This document shows, in pieces, positions 25,413 through 34,764 of a DNA stretch of 64,000 nucleotides. Below the pieces are notes generated by a model that was not told the DNA's origin, made no database searches, and saw only the letters and a list, made by a program, of their open reading frames with translations. Each line of letters begins with the position of its first letter. Position 1 is the first letter of the stretch. Source of the stretch: Streptomyces sp. 35G-GA-8. GTDB lineage: Bacteria > Actinomycetota > Actinomycetes > Streptomycetales > Streptomycetaceae. The translations under genes and the position numbers were made by a program. The stretch covers positions 248,406 to 312,405 of the forward strand of contig NZ_JAMHJQ010000008.1 of NCBI RefSeq assembly GCF_023534745.1, in the 5' to 3' direction.

Positions 25413-27179
25413 CTACAGGTACTGACCGGTGTTCGCCACCGTGTCGATGGAGCGTCCGGTGTCCGCGCCCTGCTTTCCGGTCACCAGGGTACGGATGAAG
25501 ACAATCCGCTCGCCCTTCTTACCGGAGATACGGGCCCAGTCGTCCGGGTTCGTGGTGTTCGGCAGGTCCTCGTTCTCCTTGAACTCATCCACGCAAGCCT
25601 GGAGGAGATGGGAGACCCTGAGGCCCTTCTGGTCATGGTCGAGGAATGCCTTGATGGCCATCTTCTTGGCCCGGTCGACAATGTTCTGGATCATCGCACC
25701 GGAGTTGAAGTCCTTGAAATACAGGACTTCCTTGTCGCCGTTCGCGTACGTGACCTCCAGGAAGCGGTTCTCCTCGGATTCCGCGTACATCTGCTCCACG
25801 ACGGACTGGATCATCCCGTGAGCCGCGGACTCCTTGGAGCCGTTGTGCTCGGAGACGTCGTCCACATGCAGCGGCAGCGAGGGCGTCAGGTACTTCGCGA
25901 AGATGTCCTTCGCCGCCTCCGCGTCCGGACGCTCGATCTTGATCTTCACATCGAGCCGGCCGGGCCGCAGGATCGCGGGGTCGATCATGTCCTCGCGGTT
26001 GGAGGCGCCGATGACGATGACGTTCTCCAGGCCCTCCACACCGTCGATCTCGGCGAGCAGCTGGGGGACGATGGTGTTCTCCACGTCCGAGCTGACACCG
26101 GATCCGCGGGTGCGGAAGAGGGACTCCATCTCGTCGAAGAAGACGATGACGGGCGTGCCCTCGCTCGCCTTCTCCCGGGCACGCTGGAAGACCAGCCGGA
26201 TATGGCGCTCGGTCTCACCGACGTACTTGTTGAGGAGCTCGGGACCCTTGATGTTGAGGAAGTAGCTCTTCCCCGCGGGCCGGCCGGTCACCTCGGCGAC
26301 CTTCTTGGCGAGGGAGTTCGCGACGGCCTTGGCGATCAGGGTCTTGCCGCAGCCGGGCGGGCCGTAGAGCAGGATGCCCTTCGGCGGTCGCAGTTCGTGC
26401 TCCTTGAAGAGGTCCGGGTGGAGGTACGGAAGCTCGACCGCGTCGCGGATCATCTCGATCTGGCCGCCCAGACCGCCGATCTTGTCGTAATCGACGTCCG
26501 GAACCTCTTCGAGGACAAGCTCCTCGACCTCGCTCTTGGGAACCACTTCATAGACATAGCCGGAGCGCGGTTCGAGCAGGAGGGCGTCGCCGGGACGGAC
26601 GGTGATGTCCAGCAGCGGCTCGGCGAGCCGCACCACCCGTTCCTCGTCGGTGTGCCCGATCACCAGGGCGCGCTCGCCGTCCTCAAGGATCTCCTTGAGG
26701 GTGACGATGTCCCCGGCACGCTCGAACTCCATGGCCTCGACCACATTGAGCGCCTCGTTGAGCATGACTTCCTGGCCGCGCCTGAGCTCGTCGAGCTCGA
26801 CGCCGGGGCTGACATTCACCCGGAGCTTGCGGCCCCCGGTGAAGATATCGGCCGTGCCGTCCTCATTGGCCTGCAGAAAGACACCGAAGCCGGCCGGCGG
26901 CTGAGCGAGCCGGTCGACCTCCTCCTTGAGGGCCACGATCTGATCGCGGGCCTCACGCAGAGTATTGGCGAGCCGCTCGTTCTGTGCGGACACTCCGGCG
27001 AGATTCGTCTGCAACTCGACGATCCGCTCTTCGAGAATCCTCGTGTGCCGCGGAGAGTCGGCGAGCTTACGTCGCAGGACGGCGATTTCCTGCTCGAGAT
27101 AGGCAACCTGGCCGGCTGGGTCTTCGGACCCCCGCCCGGGCCGGATGCCGCGGTTGATGTCGTCGTCGTGGGCTGCCAC
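25413..27179 (-). CDS. mpa: Proteasome-associated AAA+ ATPase Mpa/ARC
   Basis: This 588-residue hexameric unfoldase recognises pupylated proteins and threads them into the 20S core. An N-terminal coiled coil (about 22-92) binds Pup, OB domains follow (about 97-225), then the AAA module with Walker A GPPGCGKT (273-280) and Walker B VIVFFDE (344-350). The C-terminus ends GQYL, the penultimate-Tyr motif that docks into PrcA pockets. GTG 27179 has GGAGG/GGTGAGG upstream; a TTG at 27197 is unlikely. Streptomyces literature calls it ARC. Confidence 0.97.
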   Translation of the reverse strand: MAAHDDDINRGIRPGRGSEDPAGQVAYLEQEIAVLRRKLADSPRHTRILEERIVELQTNLAGVSAQNERLANTLREARDQIVALKEEVDRLAQPPAGFGVFLQANEDGTADIFTGGRKLRVNVSPGVELDELRRGQEVMLNEALNVVEAMEFERAGDIVTLKEILEDGERALVIGHTDEERVVRLAEPLLDITVRPGDALLLEPRSGYVYEVVPKSEVEELVLEEVPDVDYDKIGGLGGQIEMIRDAVELPYLHPDLFKEHELRPPKGILLYGPPGCGKTLIAKAVANSLAKKVAEVTGRPAGKSYFLNIKGPELLNKYVGETERHIRLVFQRAREKASEGTPVIVFFDEMESLFRTRGSGVSSDVENTIVPQLLAEIDGVEGLENVIVIGASNREDMIDPAILRPGRLDVKIKIERPDAEAAKDIFAKYLTPSLPLHVDDVSEHNGSKESAAHGMIQSVVEQMYAESEENRFLEVTYANGDKEVLYFKDFNSGAMIQNIVDRAKKMAIKAFLDHDQKGLRVSHLLQACVDEFKENEDLPNTTNPDDWARISGKKGERIVFIRTLVTGKQGADTGRSIDTVANTGQYL

Positions 27180-27432
27180 GGTCCTCACCTCCTCCAAGGG
27201 GAGCTGGACGCTTCCTGACCCTACCTGGGTGGGTGATGATTGAAACCCCTAGATCACAAAGACTGTCGGGGTAGGTCCGATCTTCACCCTTGCGCCCTCC
27301 CTCACGCCAGGGGAATACCCACCCAGGAACATCGGAAAGCTGTCGGTTGTATCGTCGAGGCGTTCAACACCCGTCAGGGCCGCCGCGACTTACTCCATAA
27401 TGCGCTGCCCGCCGAGGTAAACGGCAGGAGAG
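27180..27432. promoter_or_regulatory. Divergent promoter region of mpa and ferredoxin
   Basis: This spacer separates the two start codons. On the minus strand TAGGGT (27223-27218) could be a -10 for mpa. No gene is visible. Confidence 0.4.
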
Positions 27433-27753
27433 ATGACCGTGCAGCAGGAGGCTCCCACCGAAGGCGTCACCGACAACGGTGAGCCGCTGGAGGTCTGGAT
27501 CGACCAGGACCTCTGCACCGGGGACGGGATCTGTGCGCAGTACGCCCCTGATGTGTTCGAGCTGGACATCGACGGCCTGGCCTATGTGAAGAGCCCGGAC
27601 GACGAGCTGCTCCAGGACCCGGGCGCGACCACGCGCGTACCCCTGCCGCTGCTGCGCGACGTGGTGGACTCCGCCAAGGAGTGCCCCGGTGACTGCATTC
27701 ATGTACGCCGGGTGACGGACCGGGTCGAGGTGTACGGCCCCGACGCGGCGTAA
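27433..27753 (+). CDS. Small iron-sulfur ferredoxin
   Basis: This 106-residue electron carrier has the cluster motif CTGDGIC (Cys28, Asp31, Cys34) and ECPGDC (Cys84, Cys88). A 3Fe-4S cluster is likely, because Asp31 replaces one of the Cys ligands of a 4Fe-4S motif. Such ferredoxins often donate electrons to cytochromes P450, but no P450 is nearby. ATG 27433 has AGGAG very close; GTG 27439, two codons in, has better spacing and may be the true start. It is divergent from mpa. Confidence 0.92.
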   Translation: MTVQQEAPTEGVTDNGEPLEVWIDQDLCTGDGICAQYAPDVFELDIDGLAYVKSPDDELLQDPGATTRVPLPLLRDVVDSAKECPGDCIHVRRVTDRVEVYGPDAA

Positions 27754-27797
27754 CTCCCTGTCACGGCCCGTCTCATGGCGCCACCTGCGGTGATCTT

Positions 27798-28391
27798 TCA
27801 CACACTCCGCGCGACGGGCCGCTCACCGCGTACGAAGGCGCCGTTCTGCCACCGCCAGGAGACGCGCTGTTCCTCGTCGGGACAGCAGCTGGGCACCGTG
27901 GGGCCCGAGTAGCCGAGCAGCGTCGCGATGATCTCCCCGTCGCGTACCGCGAAGTCGGGGCCGACGGTGAGCTTGTCCTTCGGGTCCACCAGCGTCGCCA
28001 CGATCCTGGCCGGCTCGCCCCCGTCGCCGGTCCTGGTCAGTACGTACACGCCGTTGGGCGGGGAGCCGGAGCCGGCCGCGCAGTGCACGACCGCCACTGT
28101 CTCCGGGTTGCCGTCCCCGTCGAGATCGCCCGAGGCCTTCTTGGCGAGGGTCGTGCCCACGCCCCCGCACTCCAGCGGGAAGTCCACGCCGGAGGGGTCG
28201 GGGGCGGGCAGCGGGGCGCGGCCGGGGGCCGCGGTCTTCGGGGATCCCGAGCCCGACTGGGACGCCGTGGCGGCCCCGGGCTGGAGCAGACCGGCCAGGG
28301 CCACGACAGCGGCCATCGCGGTGGCCGTCGCGAGCCAGTGCACGGGGCGGGGCCGGGTGTGCGCGAGGTCCGGAACGTCGGAGAGCTGCAC
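27798..28391 (-). CDS. Secreted or membrane-anchored conserved protein
   Basis: This 197-residue protein has a hydrophobic stretch at about residues 20-42 ending in an Ala-rich region (LQPGAATASQ), a signal peptide or anchor. The rest is extracytoplasmic, with ECGG, SGDLDGDGNPETVAVVHC and PSCCPDEEQ, giving four cysteines. The DLDGDGNPE stretch resembles a calcium-binding FG-GAP/dockerin-like loop. GTG 28391 has AGGAGA 9 bases upstream. No function can be assigned. Confidence 0.75.
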   Translation of the reverse strand: MQLSDVPDLAHTRPRPVHWLATATAMAAVVALAGLLQPGAATASQSGSGSPKTAAPGRAPLPAPDPSGVDFPLECGGVGTTLAKKASGDLDGDGNPETVAVVHCAAGSGSPPNGVYVLTRTGDGGEPARIVATLVDPKDKLTVGPDFAVRDGEIIATLLGYSGPTVPSCCPDEEQRVSWRWQNGAFVRGERPVARSV

Positions 28392-28513
28392 GCGGAGTGT
28401 CTCCTGTGAAGGCGGTACCGGCGGATAACCAACGGTGGGGGGAGGGAGACAGCATCGTGCCACACGTCACAACACGGCGGAACAGCGGGGTCCGTAAGGC
28501 CAACATAAAGAAA

Positions 28514-28556
28514 GCGCCGCCGAGTTCGTCCGTTCCGGACGGGAACTCGGCGGCGC
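28514..28556 (-). terminator. Terminator after trmI
   Basis: GCGCCGCCGAGTTC (28514-28527) pairs with GAACTCGGCGGCGC (28543-28556) over a 15-base loop. On the minus strand it runs into CTTTCTTTA, a good U-rich tail. Confidence 0.85.
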
Positions 28557-28571
28557 AGCGGGCGTGTTCGG

Positions 28572-29480
28572 TCAGCCGCGCGAGCCTCCGCCGCTGCCGC
28601 TGCCTGGGCCGTCGTAGTCGTCGCCGTACGCGCCCTTGGCGGGACGGCGGCGGCGCAGCGGCGGCTCGACGCCGTCCGCGAGGCGACGGGCGGTCACCAG
28701 AAAGCCGGTGTGGCCGATCATCCGGTGGTCCGGGCGTACGGCCAGGCCCTCCACATGCCAGTTGCGGATCATCGACTCCCAGGCGGCCGGCTCGTTGAAC
28801 GTGCCGAACTCCCTGATCGTCTCGACGGTGCGGGCGAGTTGTGTGGTCGTCGCGACATACGCGCAGAGGATGCCGCCGGGCACCAGCGCCTTGGAGACGG
28901 CCTCGACGCACTCCCAGGGGGCGAGCATGTCCAGGATCACGCGGTCGACGTCCGTGTCGGACAGATTGTCCTGAAGGTCACCGACCGTCAGCTGCCAGGC
29001 GGGGTGCGGCTCGCCGAAGTAGCGCTCCACGTTCTGCCGTGCGATGTCGGCGAAGTCCTGGCGGCGCTCGTAGGAGTGCAGCATGCCCTGGTCCCCGATG
29101 ACGCGCAGCAGGAAGCTGCTGAGCGAGCCGGAACCCACGCCCGCCTCGACGACGCGTGCGCCGGGAAAGATGTCGGCGAAGGCCAGGATCTGGCCGGCGT
29201 CCTTCGGATAGACCACCGCGGCGCCGCGGGGCATGGACAGGACATAGTCGGGGAGCAGGGGGCGCAGCGCGAGATAGGCGACGTTTCCCGTGGTACGGAC
29301 AACACTGCCCTCGGGAGCACCGATCAGCTCGTCGTGCGGGAAGGACCCTTTGTGGGTGTGGAAATTCTTCCCGGCTTCGAGCGTGAAGGTGTAGTGGCGT
29401 CCCTTGGGGTCGGTGAGCTGAACCTGGTCCCCGACCTTGAAGGGGCCGCGACGACGGGCGGCACCGGTCGGTTCGGACAT
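28572..29480 (-). CDS. trmI: tRNA (adenine-58-N1)-methyltransferase TrmI
   Basis: This 302-residue enzyme methylates A58 of tRNAs. The N-terminal domain contains TFTLEAGKNFHTHKGSFPHD. The SAM motif is VVEAGVGSGSLSSFLLRVIG, followed by VILDMLAPWE and the substrate region. The C-terminus is a Gly/Ser/Arg-rich tail. TAAGCT (29492-29487, minus strand) lies 6 bases before the ATG and no ribosome binding site is visible, so the mRNA is probably leaderless. The mycobacterial counterpart Rv2118c also sits near mpa. Confidence 0.95.
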   Translation of the reverse strand: MSEPTGAARRRGPFKVGDQVQLTDPKGRHYTFTLEAGKNFHTHKGSFPHDELIGAPEGSVVRTTGNVAYLALRPLLPDYVLSMPRGAAVVYPKDAGQILAFADIFPGARVVEAGVGSGSLSSFLLRVIGDQGMLHSYERRQDFADIARQNVERYFGEPHPAWQLTVGDLQDNLSDTDVDRVILDMLAPWECVEAVSKALVPGGILCAYVATTTQLARTVETIREFGTFNEPAAWESMIRNWHVEGLAVRPDHRMIGHTGFLVTARRLADGVEPPLRRRRPAKGAYGDDYDGPGSGSGGGSRG

Positions 29481-29542
29481 GTTTGAAGCTTAGCCGCTTT
29501 TTCCGGGGTCCCGGTTCGCCCGGGTGAGCGGCCCGGTGGCCC

Positions 29543-30790
29543 TCACTTCCCCTGCGGGCGGGCCATCGCGGCGACAAAGGCGCGCTCGACATCGGCCGTC
29601 GACAGGACACCGTAGATCTCGCCCGTCTCCTCCAGCACCAGATACTCCGTCGCGGGGCTGGCCCTGAGCCGTTCGAGCAGGGCCTCCCCCGCCAGGTCCG
29701 CGGGTACCTTCATGCCGTCCGTGAGGTCCTGGGCGAGGCCGCTGACGGCGACCCAGGGCCGGCGGTGCTGGGGTACGCCGACGATCGCGGACTCCCGGAC
29801 CAGGGCCGTCGGGTCGCCGTGGCCGTCGACGACGACCAGGGCGCGGGCGCCCGCCTCGTTGGCCCGGCGCAGCGCCTCGGAGAGCGGGGTGGAGGACTCG
29901 ACCGGCACCGCGCGCCGGGTGAGGGCGCGGGCCTGGAGTTCGGGGAGGTGTTCGCGGAGCCTGGCCATCCGCAGACTGTTGCCCGCGCCGGTCCAGATGA
30001 TCGCCGCGAGGATGGCGGCGAGCAGCGCGTCGGTGACGGTCTCCATACCGCCGGCGCTCCTGGCGGAGGTTCCCAGGGCGCCCGTACGGGTGAGGAGCGG
30101 CAGACCGATCAGCACGGCGACGGCGAGCGCCCGGCCGACCCAGGCGGCGGCGACGGTGCCGCTCATCGGCTTGCCGGTGATCTTCCAGACGACCGCGCGC
30201 AGCATCCGGCCGCCGTCCAGCGGAAGGCCGGGGAGCAGATTGAAGGCGGCGACGATCAGATTGGAGACCATCAGCCCCGCGAGCAGGACACCGGGGACCG
30301 TACCGGGCTCGACGGCCAGCAGGCCGAGGTAGAAGATCCCCGAGAGCACCAGCGAGAGCAGCGGCCCGACGAAGGCCAGGATGAATTCGCGGCCCGGGGT
30401 CTCGGACTCCTTCTCGATCTCGGAGACACCGCCGAAGAACTGGAGCTGGATCCGGCGCACCGGCAGCTTGAAGCGCAGCGCGGCGACCGTATGGGCCAGT
30501 TCATGGACGAGTACGGAGGCGTAGAAGGCGACGGCGAAGAAGAGCGCCAGCAGATAGCGCAGACCGCCCAGCTGCGGGAGGATCCGTTCGAGCTGGCCGC
30601 CGAAGATCCAGGTGATGAGCGCGGCCACCACGAACCAGCTCGGGGCGACGTACACCGGCACGCCGAAGGGGCGGCCCATGAGAATGCCACCGCCCGGGTC
30701 CTCACGGCGGGGTGGCTTGTCGTCGGGGCCCGTATCCCCCTTGCCGGGCTGCGACGGCCTGCTCTCGTCGCGCTCGTCGTCCTCTTTCAC
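29543..30790 (-). CDS. Site-2 protease family zinc metalloprotease (M50) with CBS domains
   Basis: This 415-residue intramembrane protease has HELAH (residues 96-100) and the third zinc ligand in LDGGRM (Asp192). Five to six membrane segments surround these sites. Two CBS repeats occupy about residues 280-410 and probably sense adenine nucleotides. The N-terminal 35 residues are charged and disordered-looking. The GTG start at 30790 has AAGGGA upstream. The substrate is unknown; anti-sigma factors are typical. Confidence 0.92.
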   Translation of the reverse strand: MKEDDERDESRPSQPGKGDTGPDDKPPRREDPGGGILMGRPFGVPVYVAPSWFVVAALITWIFGGQLERILPQLGGLRYLLALFFAVAFYASVLVHELAHTVAALRFKLPVRRIQLQFFGGVSEIEKESETPGREFILAFVGPLLSLVLSGIFYLGLLAVEPGTVPGVLLAGLMVSNLIVAAFNLLPGLPLDGGRMLRAVVWKITGKPMSGTVAAAWVGRALAVAVLIGLPLLTRTGALGTSARSAGGMETVTDALLAAILAAIIWTGAGNSLRMARLREHLPELQARALTRRAVPVESSTPLSEALRRANEAGARALVVVDGHGDPTALVRESAIVGVPQHRRPWVAVSGLAQDLTDGMKVPADLAGEALLERLRASPATEYLVLEETGEIYGVLSTADVERAFVAAMARPQGK

Positions 30791-30866
30791 GGGTTCCCTT
30801 CGTCAGCAGCGTCGCTCGCTCGATCATGCGGTGCGAGTGGCTCTGTAGTCGATGGTATTCGGATCG

Positions 30867-30889
30867 CTGTCGGTGTCGGGTCATAGGGT
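30867..30889 (+). promoter_or_regulatory. Candidate PafBC-type promoter of the RecB-type nuclease
   Basis: CTGTCGGTG (30867-30875) matches 8 of 9 positions of TTGTCRGTG. An exact 8-base spacer leads to TAGGGT (30884-30889), a full TAnnnT match. ATG 30897 starts 7 bases after it, as for a leaderless transcript. Confidence 0.55.
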
Positions 30890-30896
30890 CTGCGTC

Positions 30897-31772
30897 ATGA
30901 GTACGAGCCTGCCGCCCACTTCGCCCAGCACGCCGCCCACTTCGCCGCCCGGCCGGGCGCCGATGTCGCTGTCGCCGTCGCGTGCGAGCGACTTCATGCA
31001 GTGCCCGCTGCTGTACCGCTTCCGCGTGATCGACAAGCTGCCGGAGAAGCCGAGCGAGGCGGCGACCCGTGGCACGCTCGTCCACGCCGTGCTGGAGCGG
31101 CTCTTCGACGCGCCGGCCGTGGAGCGCACGGCGCCCCGGGCGAAGGCGCTGATCCCCGGCCAGTGGGACCGGTTGCTGGAGTCCCGGCCCGAGCTCGCCG
31201 AGCTGTTCGCGGAGGATTCGGAGGGCGAGCGGCTGGCGGGCTGGCTGGCGGAGGCGGAGCGGCTGGTCGAGCGGTGGTTCTCGCTGGAGGACCCGACCCG
31301 GCTGGAGCCGGCCGAGCGTGAGCTGTTCGTGGAGACGGAGCTGGAGTCGGGGCTGCGGCTGCGCGGGGTGATCGACCGCGTCGATGTGGCGCCCACGGGC
31401 GAGGTACGGATCGTCGACTACAAGACGGGCAAGGCCCCTCGTCCGGAGTACGCGGACGGGGCACGGTTCCAGATGTCGTTCTACGCGCTGGTGATCTGGC
31501 GGCTGAAGCGGGTGGTGCCGCGCCGGCTCCAGCTGGTGTATCTGGGCAGCGGGGAGGTCGTCACGTACGACCCGGTGGAGGCCGATCTGGAGCGGGTGGA
31601 GCGCAAGCTGCTCGCGCTCTGGGAGGCGATCAGGCTGGCCACCGAGACGGGTGACTGGCGCCCGCGTCCCACGAAGCTGTGCGGCTGGTGCGACCACCAG
31701 GCGGTCTGTCCGGAATTCGGTGGTACGCCTCCCGTCTATCCGCTGACGGTCGGCGTGCCGGGGTCCGCGTAG
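30897..31772 (+). CDS. RecB family exonuclease with iron-sulfur cysteines
   Basis: This 291-residue PD-(D/E)XK nuclease is a stand-alone RecB/Cas4-like domain. Catalytic residues appear in LVHAVLERL (His63), GVIDRVD (Asp160) and VDYKTGKA (Asp174, Lys176). Four cysteines, Cys36 (FMQCPL) and Cys262, Cys265, Cys271 (CGWCDHQAVC), fit a 4Fe-4S cluster as in AddB/Cas4. The first about 22 residues are Pro/Ser/Thr repeats; an internal ATG at residue 23 could be an alternative start. The mycobacterial homologue (Rv2119) lies beside trmI too. Confidence 0.93.
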   Translation: MSTSLPPTSPSTPPTSPPGRAPMSLSPSRASDFMQCPLLYRFRVIDKLPEKPSEAATRGTLVHAVLERLFDAPAVERTAPRAKALIPGQWDRLLESRPELAELFAEDSEGERLAGWLAEAERLVERWFSLEDPTRLEPAERELFVETELESGLRLRGVIDRVDVAPTGEVRIVDYKTGKAPRPEYADGARFQMSFYALVIWRLKRVVPRRLQLVYLGSGEVVTYDPVEADLERVERKLLALWEAIRLATETGDWRPRPTKLCGWCDHQAVCPEFGGTPPVYPLTVGVPGSA

Positions 31773-31834
31773 CCGTGTGAAGGCGTCCCTGGCCGCCAGG
31801 GCAGAATGGGGCCGGTCTAGTGAAGGAGTTCCCT

Positions 31835-32506
31835 GTGACTGTCCGCGTCCTACTGGTCGATGACCAGCCGCTGCTGCGCACCGGCTTCCGGATGATCCTG
31901 GAGGCCGAGCAGGACATCGCGGTCGTCGGCGAGGCCGGGGACGGCCTCCAGGCCATCGACCAGGTCCGCGCGCTGCAGCCCGATGTGGTGCTGATGGACA
32001 TCCGGATGCCCAGGATGGACGGGGTGGAGGCGACCCGCCAGATCACCGGCCCCGGCCGGGACGGTCCGGCGAAGGTGCTGGTCCTGACGACCTTCGATCT
32101 CGACGAGTACGTGGTGGAGGCGCTGCGCGCGGGGGCCAGCGGCTTTCTGCTCAAGGACGCGCCGGCCAATGAGCTGGTCCAGGCGATCCGGGTGGTCGCG
32201 GCGGGTGAGGCGATGCTGGCGCCCAGCATCACGCGCCGGCTGCTCGACAAGTACGCGGATCATCTGCCGTCCGGCGAGGAGCCGGTGCCCGACACGCTCC
32301 ACACGCTGACCGAGCGCGAGGTCGAGGTGCTCAAGCTGGTCGCCAGGGGGCTGTCCAACGCGGAGATCGCCGCGGATCTCTTCGTCAGTGAGACCACGGT
32401 CAAGACGCATGTGGGTCATGTGCTGACCAAGCTGGGGCTGCGCGACCGCGTGCAGGCCGCGGTGTACGCGTACGAGAGCGGGCTGGTGCGCCCCGGCGCC
32501 CAGTGA
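31835..32506 (+). CDS. Orphan LuxR/NarL-type response regulator
   Basis: This 223-residue protein has a receiver domain with the phosphoacceptor Asp55 in VVLMDIRMPRMDG and Lys in GFLLKDAP. A LuxR-type helix-turn-helix (LTEREVEVLKLVARGLSNAE through VSETTVKTHVGHVLTKLGLR) forms the C-terminus. GTG 31835 is preceded by AAGGAG with 7-base spacing. A GTG at 31820 would place that ribosome binding site inside the gene. No histidine kinase is adjacent. Confidence 0.93.
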   Translation: MTVRVLLVDDQPLLRTGFRMILEAEQDIAVVGEAGDGLQAIDQVRALQPDVVLMDIRMPRMDGVEATRQITGPGRDGPAKVLVLTTFDLDEYVVEALRAGASGFLLKDAPANELVQAIRVVAAGEAMLAPSITRRLLDKYADHLPSGEEPVPDTLHTLTEREVEVLKLVARGLSNAEIAADLFVSETTVKTHVGHVLTKLGLRDRVQAAVYAYESGLVRPGAQ

Positions 32507-32556
32507 CGGCGGCGGCCCTCGGCCGATGACCGCCGCCGCCTCTGACCGCGGCCTTC

Positions 32557-32610
32557 TGAACAGCGGACCGGCCGCGTGGGTCTCGCCCACGCGGCCGGTC
32601 TGTTGTTCAG
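32557..32610. terminator. Bidirectional terminator between the response regulator and the family-5 binding protein
   Basis: GACCGGCCGCGTGGG (32566-32580) pairs perfectly with CCCACGCGGCCGGTC (32586-32600). An outer stem adds CTGAACA (32557-32563) with TGTTCAG (32604-32610). It separates two convergent genes. Confidence 0.85.
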
Positions 32611-32652
32611 GACGTTCCCGAAGTCTCCCCGGGGCTCCCGCTCCCGGGAGGG

Positions 32653-34257
32653 TCAGGACGCGCCGGGGCCGCGGCGAAGCTCCCAGAGGAGCAGTTCCGC
32701 CGAGGAGTTGACCGCCCACTCCACACCCGCGATGTCGTCGCGCGCGGCGACGTACTGCTTGCCCTGCCAGAGCGGCAGCACCGGTACGTCGTCGGCGACG
32801 ATGTCCTGGATCTGGCTGAAGGTCTGCGTCGCGGCGCTGCGGTCGGCCTCGCGGCGCGACTGCGGGATCAGCTCACCGCGCAGTCTGCTGTTGTTGTAGG
32901 GCGTGTTGAGGAAGTTGTCCTTGTCCAGGAAGGGCGCGATATAGCTGTCCGGGTCCGGGAAGTCGGGGAACCAGCCCATGCCGTAGACGGAGTAGTCACC
33001 CTTGATCTGGTTCGGACGGAAGACGCTCCACTCCGTGCCCTTGATGGAGACATCGAAGAGCTTGCTGCTGTTGAGCTGCTCCTTGAGGGTCTCGAACTCC
33101 TTCGCCGTCGCCTCGCCGTAGTGGTCGGTGGTGTAGTTCAGCGAGAGCTTCACGGGGGTCTGGATCCCGGCGTCCTCCAGCATGGCGGCGGCCTTGGCCA
33201 GATCGCGGTCGCCGTACTTGTTGAAGAACGAGTTGGTGTGCGTGGCGATGCTCGACGGGATGAGCGAGTACAGCGGCTCGGCCGTCGCGCCGTACACCTT
33301 GGTGACCAGGTCGCCGCGGTCGATGGTGTACGCCATGGCCTGGCGTACGGCCTTCTCCTTGACGGTCGGGGCGTCGGTGTCGAAGCCGAGGTAGCGGATC
33401 TCCAGCCCCGGCATCTCGGTGAGCTGGATGGTGTCCTTGGGCTTCTCGACCATCGCCTGGACCTGCTCGGGCGTCATCGCGCGGGTCATCACGTCGATGT
33501 CGCCCGCGTCGAGCGCCTTGCCCATGTCGTCCGCGTCCTTGAAGGGCTGGAGCTCGACCTTGTCGTTCTGGATGTTCAGGTCGCCCTTGTAGTCGGCGTT
33601 CTTGGTGAAGGTCGCCTTGGTGACGGTGTCGCCCTTGATCTCCGGCTTGAAGTTGTACGGGCCGGAGCCGGACACGTCGAAGCCCTTGCGCAGCTTCGTC
33701 GGCTCGTAGTCCCTCTGGCTGACGATGCCGGCCGGGGGCGTGGAGAGCTTGTACGGGAAGGTCGCGTCGGGCGTCTTGAGATGGAAGACGATCTCGCGGG
33801 CGCCGTCGCTCTCCATCGTGTCGATGTTGGTCAGCAGACCGGCCACACCGCTGGGGTCGTTGATCTTCAGGACCCGCTCGATGGAGTACTTCACATCATC
33901 GGCCGTGATGGGGTCGCCGCCGGCGAACTTCAGCCCCTCACGCAGGGTGCAGCGGAAGCTCTCGTTCGCGCGGTCCGTGAACCCGCAGTTGGAGGCCGCT
34001 TCCGGGACCGGCTTGCCGCCACCGCGCGGGACGTGCATCAGCGTCTGGATGGTCTGGCGAAGGACGTTCCAGGAACCGGTGTCGTAGGCGGCGGCCGGGT
34101 CCAGCGGGGCTATGGCCTCTTCCGTCGCGACGTACTGGTCCGTGGTACCCACGACAATGGCCTCGCCGCCGGAGCCACCGTCCGAGCCACCGCAACCGGC
34201 GAGCACGGGCGCAAGCAGGCCGATCACGGCCGACAGCGCCAAAGTCTTGCGGTTCAT
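32653..34257 (-). CDS. ABC transporter substrate-binding lipoprotein, family 5 (peptide type)
   Basis: This 534-residue lipoprotein has signal peptide and lipobox LAGC (Cys22), then a Gly/Ser linker. The body is a DppA/OppA-type protein with ADDVKYSIERVLK and AVRQAMAYTIDRGDL. It should bind oligopeptides or similar solutes at the cell surface. No permease or ATPase genes adjoin it, so it must work with a transporter encoded elsewhere. It is closed by a bidirectional terminator. Confidence 0.92.
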   Translation of the reverse strand: MNRKTLALSAVIGLLAPVLAGCGGSDGGSGGEAIVVGTTDQYVATEEAIAPLDPAAAYDTGSWNVLRQTIQTLMHVPRGGGKPVPEAASNCGFTDRANESFRCTLREGLKFAGGDPITADDVKYSIERVLKINDPSGVAGLLTNIDTMESDGAREIVFHLKTPDATFPYKLSTPPAGIVSQRDYEPTKLRKGFDVSGSGPYNFKPEIKGDTVTKATFTKNADYKGDLNIQNDKVELQPFKDADDMGKALDAGDIDVMTRAMTPEQVQAMVEKPKDTIQLTEMPGLEIRYLGFDTDAPTVKEKAVRQAMAYTIDRGDLVTKVYGATAEPLYSLIPSSIATHTNSFFNKYGDRDLAKAAAMLEDAGIQTPVKLSLNYTTDHYGEATAKEFETLKEQLNSSKLFDVSIKGTEWSVFRPNQIKGDYSVYGMGWFPDFPDPDSYIAPFLDKDNFLNTPYNNSRLRGELIPQSRREADRSAATQTFSQIQDIVADDVPVLPLWQGKQYVAARDDIAGVEWAVNSSAELLLWELRRGPGAS

Positions 34258-34764
34258 CCTGGACGTACTCCCTCATCCGGCACTGAGATACAGCGGTGCA
34301 AATGGGAGACTCCGCCGCGCCCACCCGTTCGGGGCAGATGCGATCGGGCCGGGATACAGGGCGATCGGTCCTGTGTGCGTGGCGACTTGGTGAGTCGTCG
34401 GGACACGTCGTTGAAGCGGCGAAGTGCTCGCGACGAGATTAGTCGGAGGCTCCGGGAATGCCGGAACGGGCCCGATCTGAAACGTAATCACACAGTGATC
34501 GGAAATAGCGGCGCGTGGATATCCGGGCTGCGGAATGATACGCGCACCTGTCAGTAAACCGGGACACAAGGGCACAGGGAACCCCGCCTCGGACCGGCGC
34601 GGATCAGCCCCGCCCTCCCCTGTCGACGCCCGAGCGCGTGACAAAGGTCACTTCCACGGTGTTTGGAACCGGCTCGGATTGTGGTCGCGGAAGGTAACGG
34701 AAAATATCCGCGCCAATGCCGAGAGTTTCCGTTCGGCATTCCGTCGCGACGCTCGGTACGCGGT
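34258..34764. other. Intergenic region without a convincing gene
   Basis: This 507-base stretch lies upstream of the binding-protein gene and downstream of the HAD gene. Overlapping short frames show no conserved features. It contains a small palindrome, ATCAC-ACA-GTGAT (34487-34499), that may be an operator, and should hold the binding-protein promoter. Confidence 0.5.

Noticed and set aside
23725-25425. 566-codon plus-strand frame opposite dop
   Set aside because: dop is unmistakable on the minus strand; the opposite frame is composition-driven.
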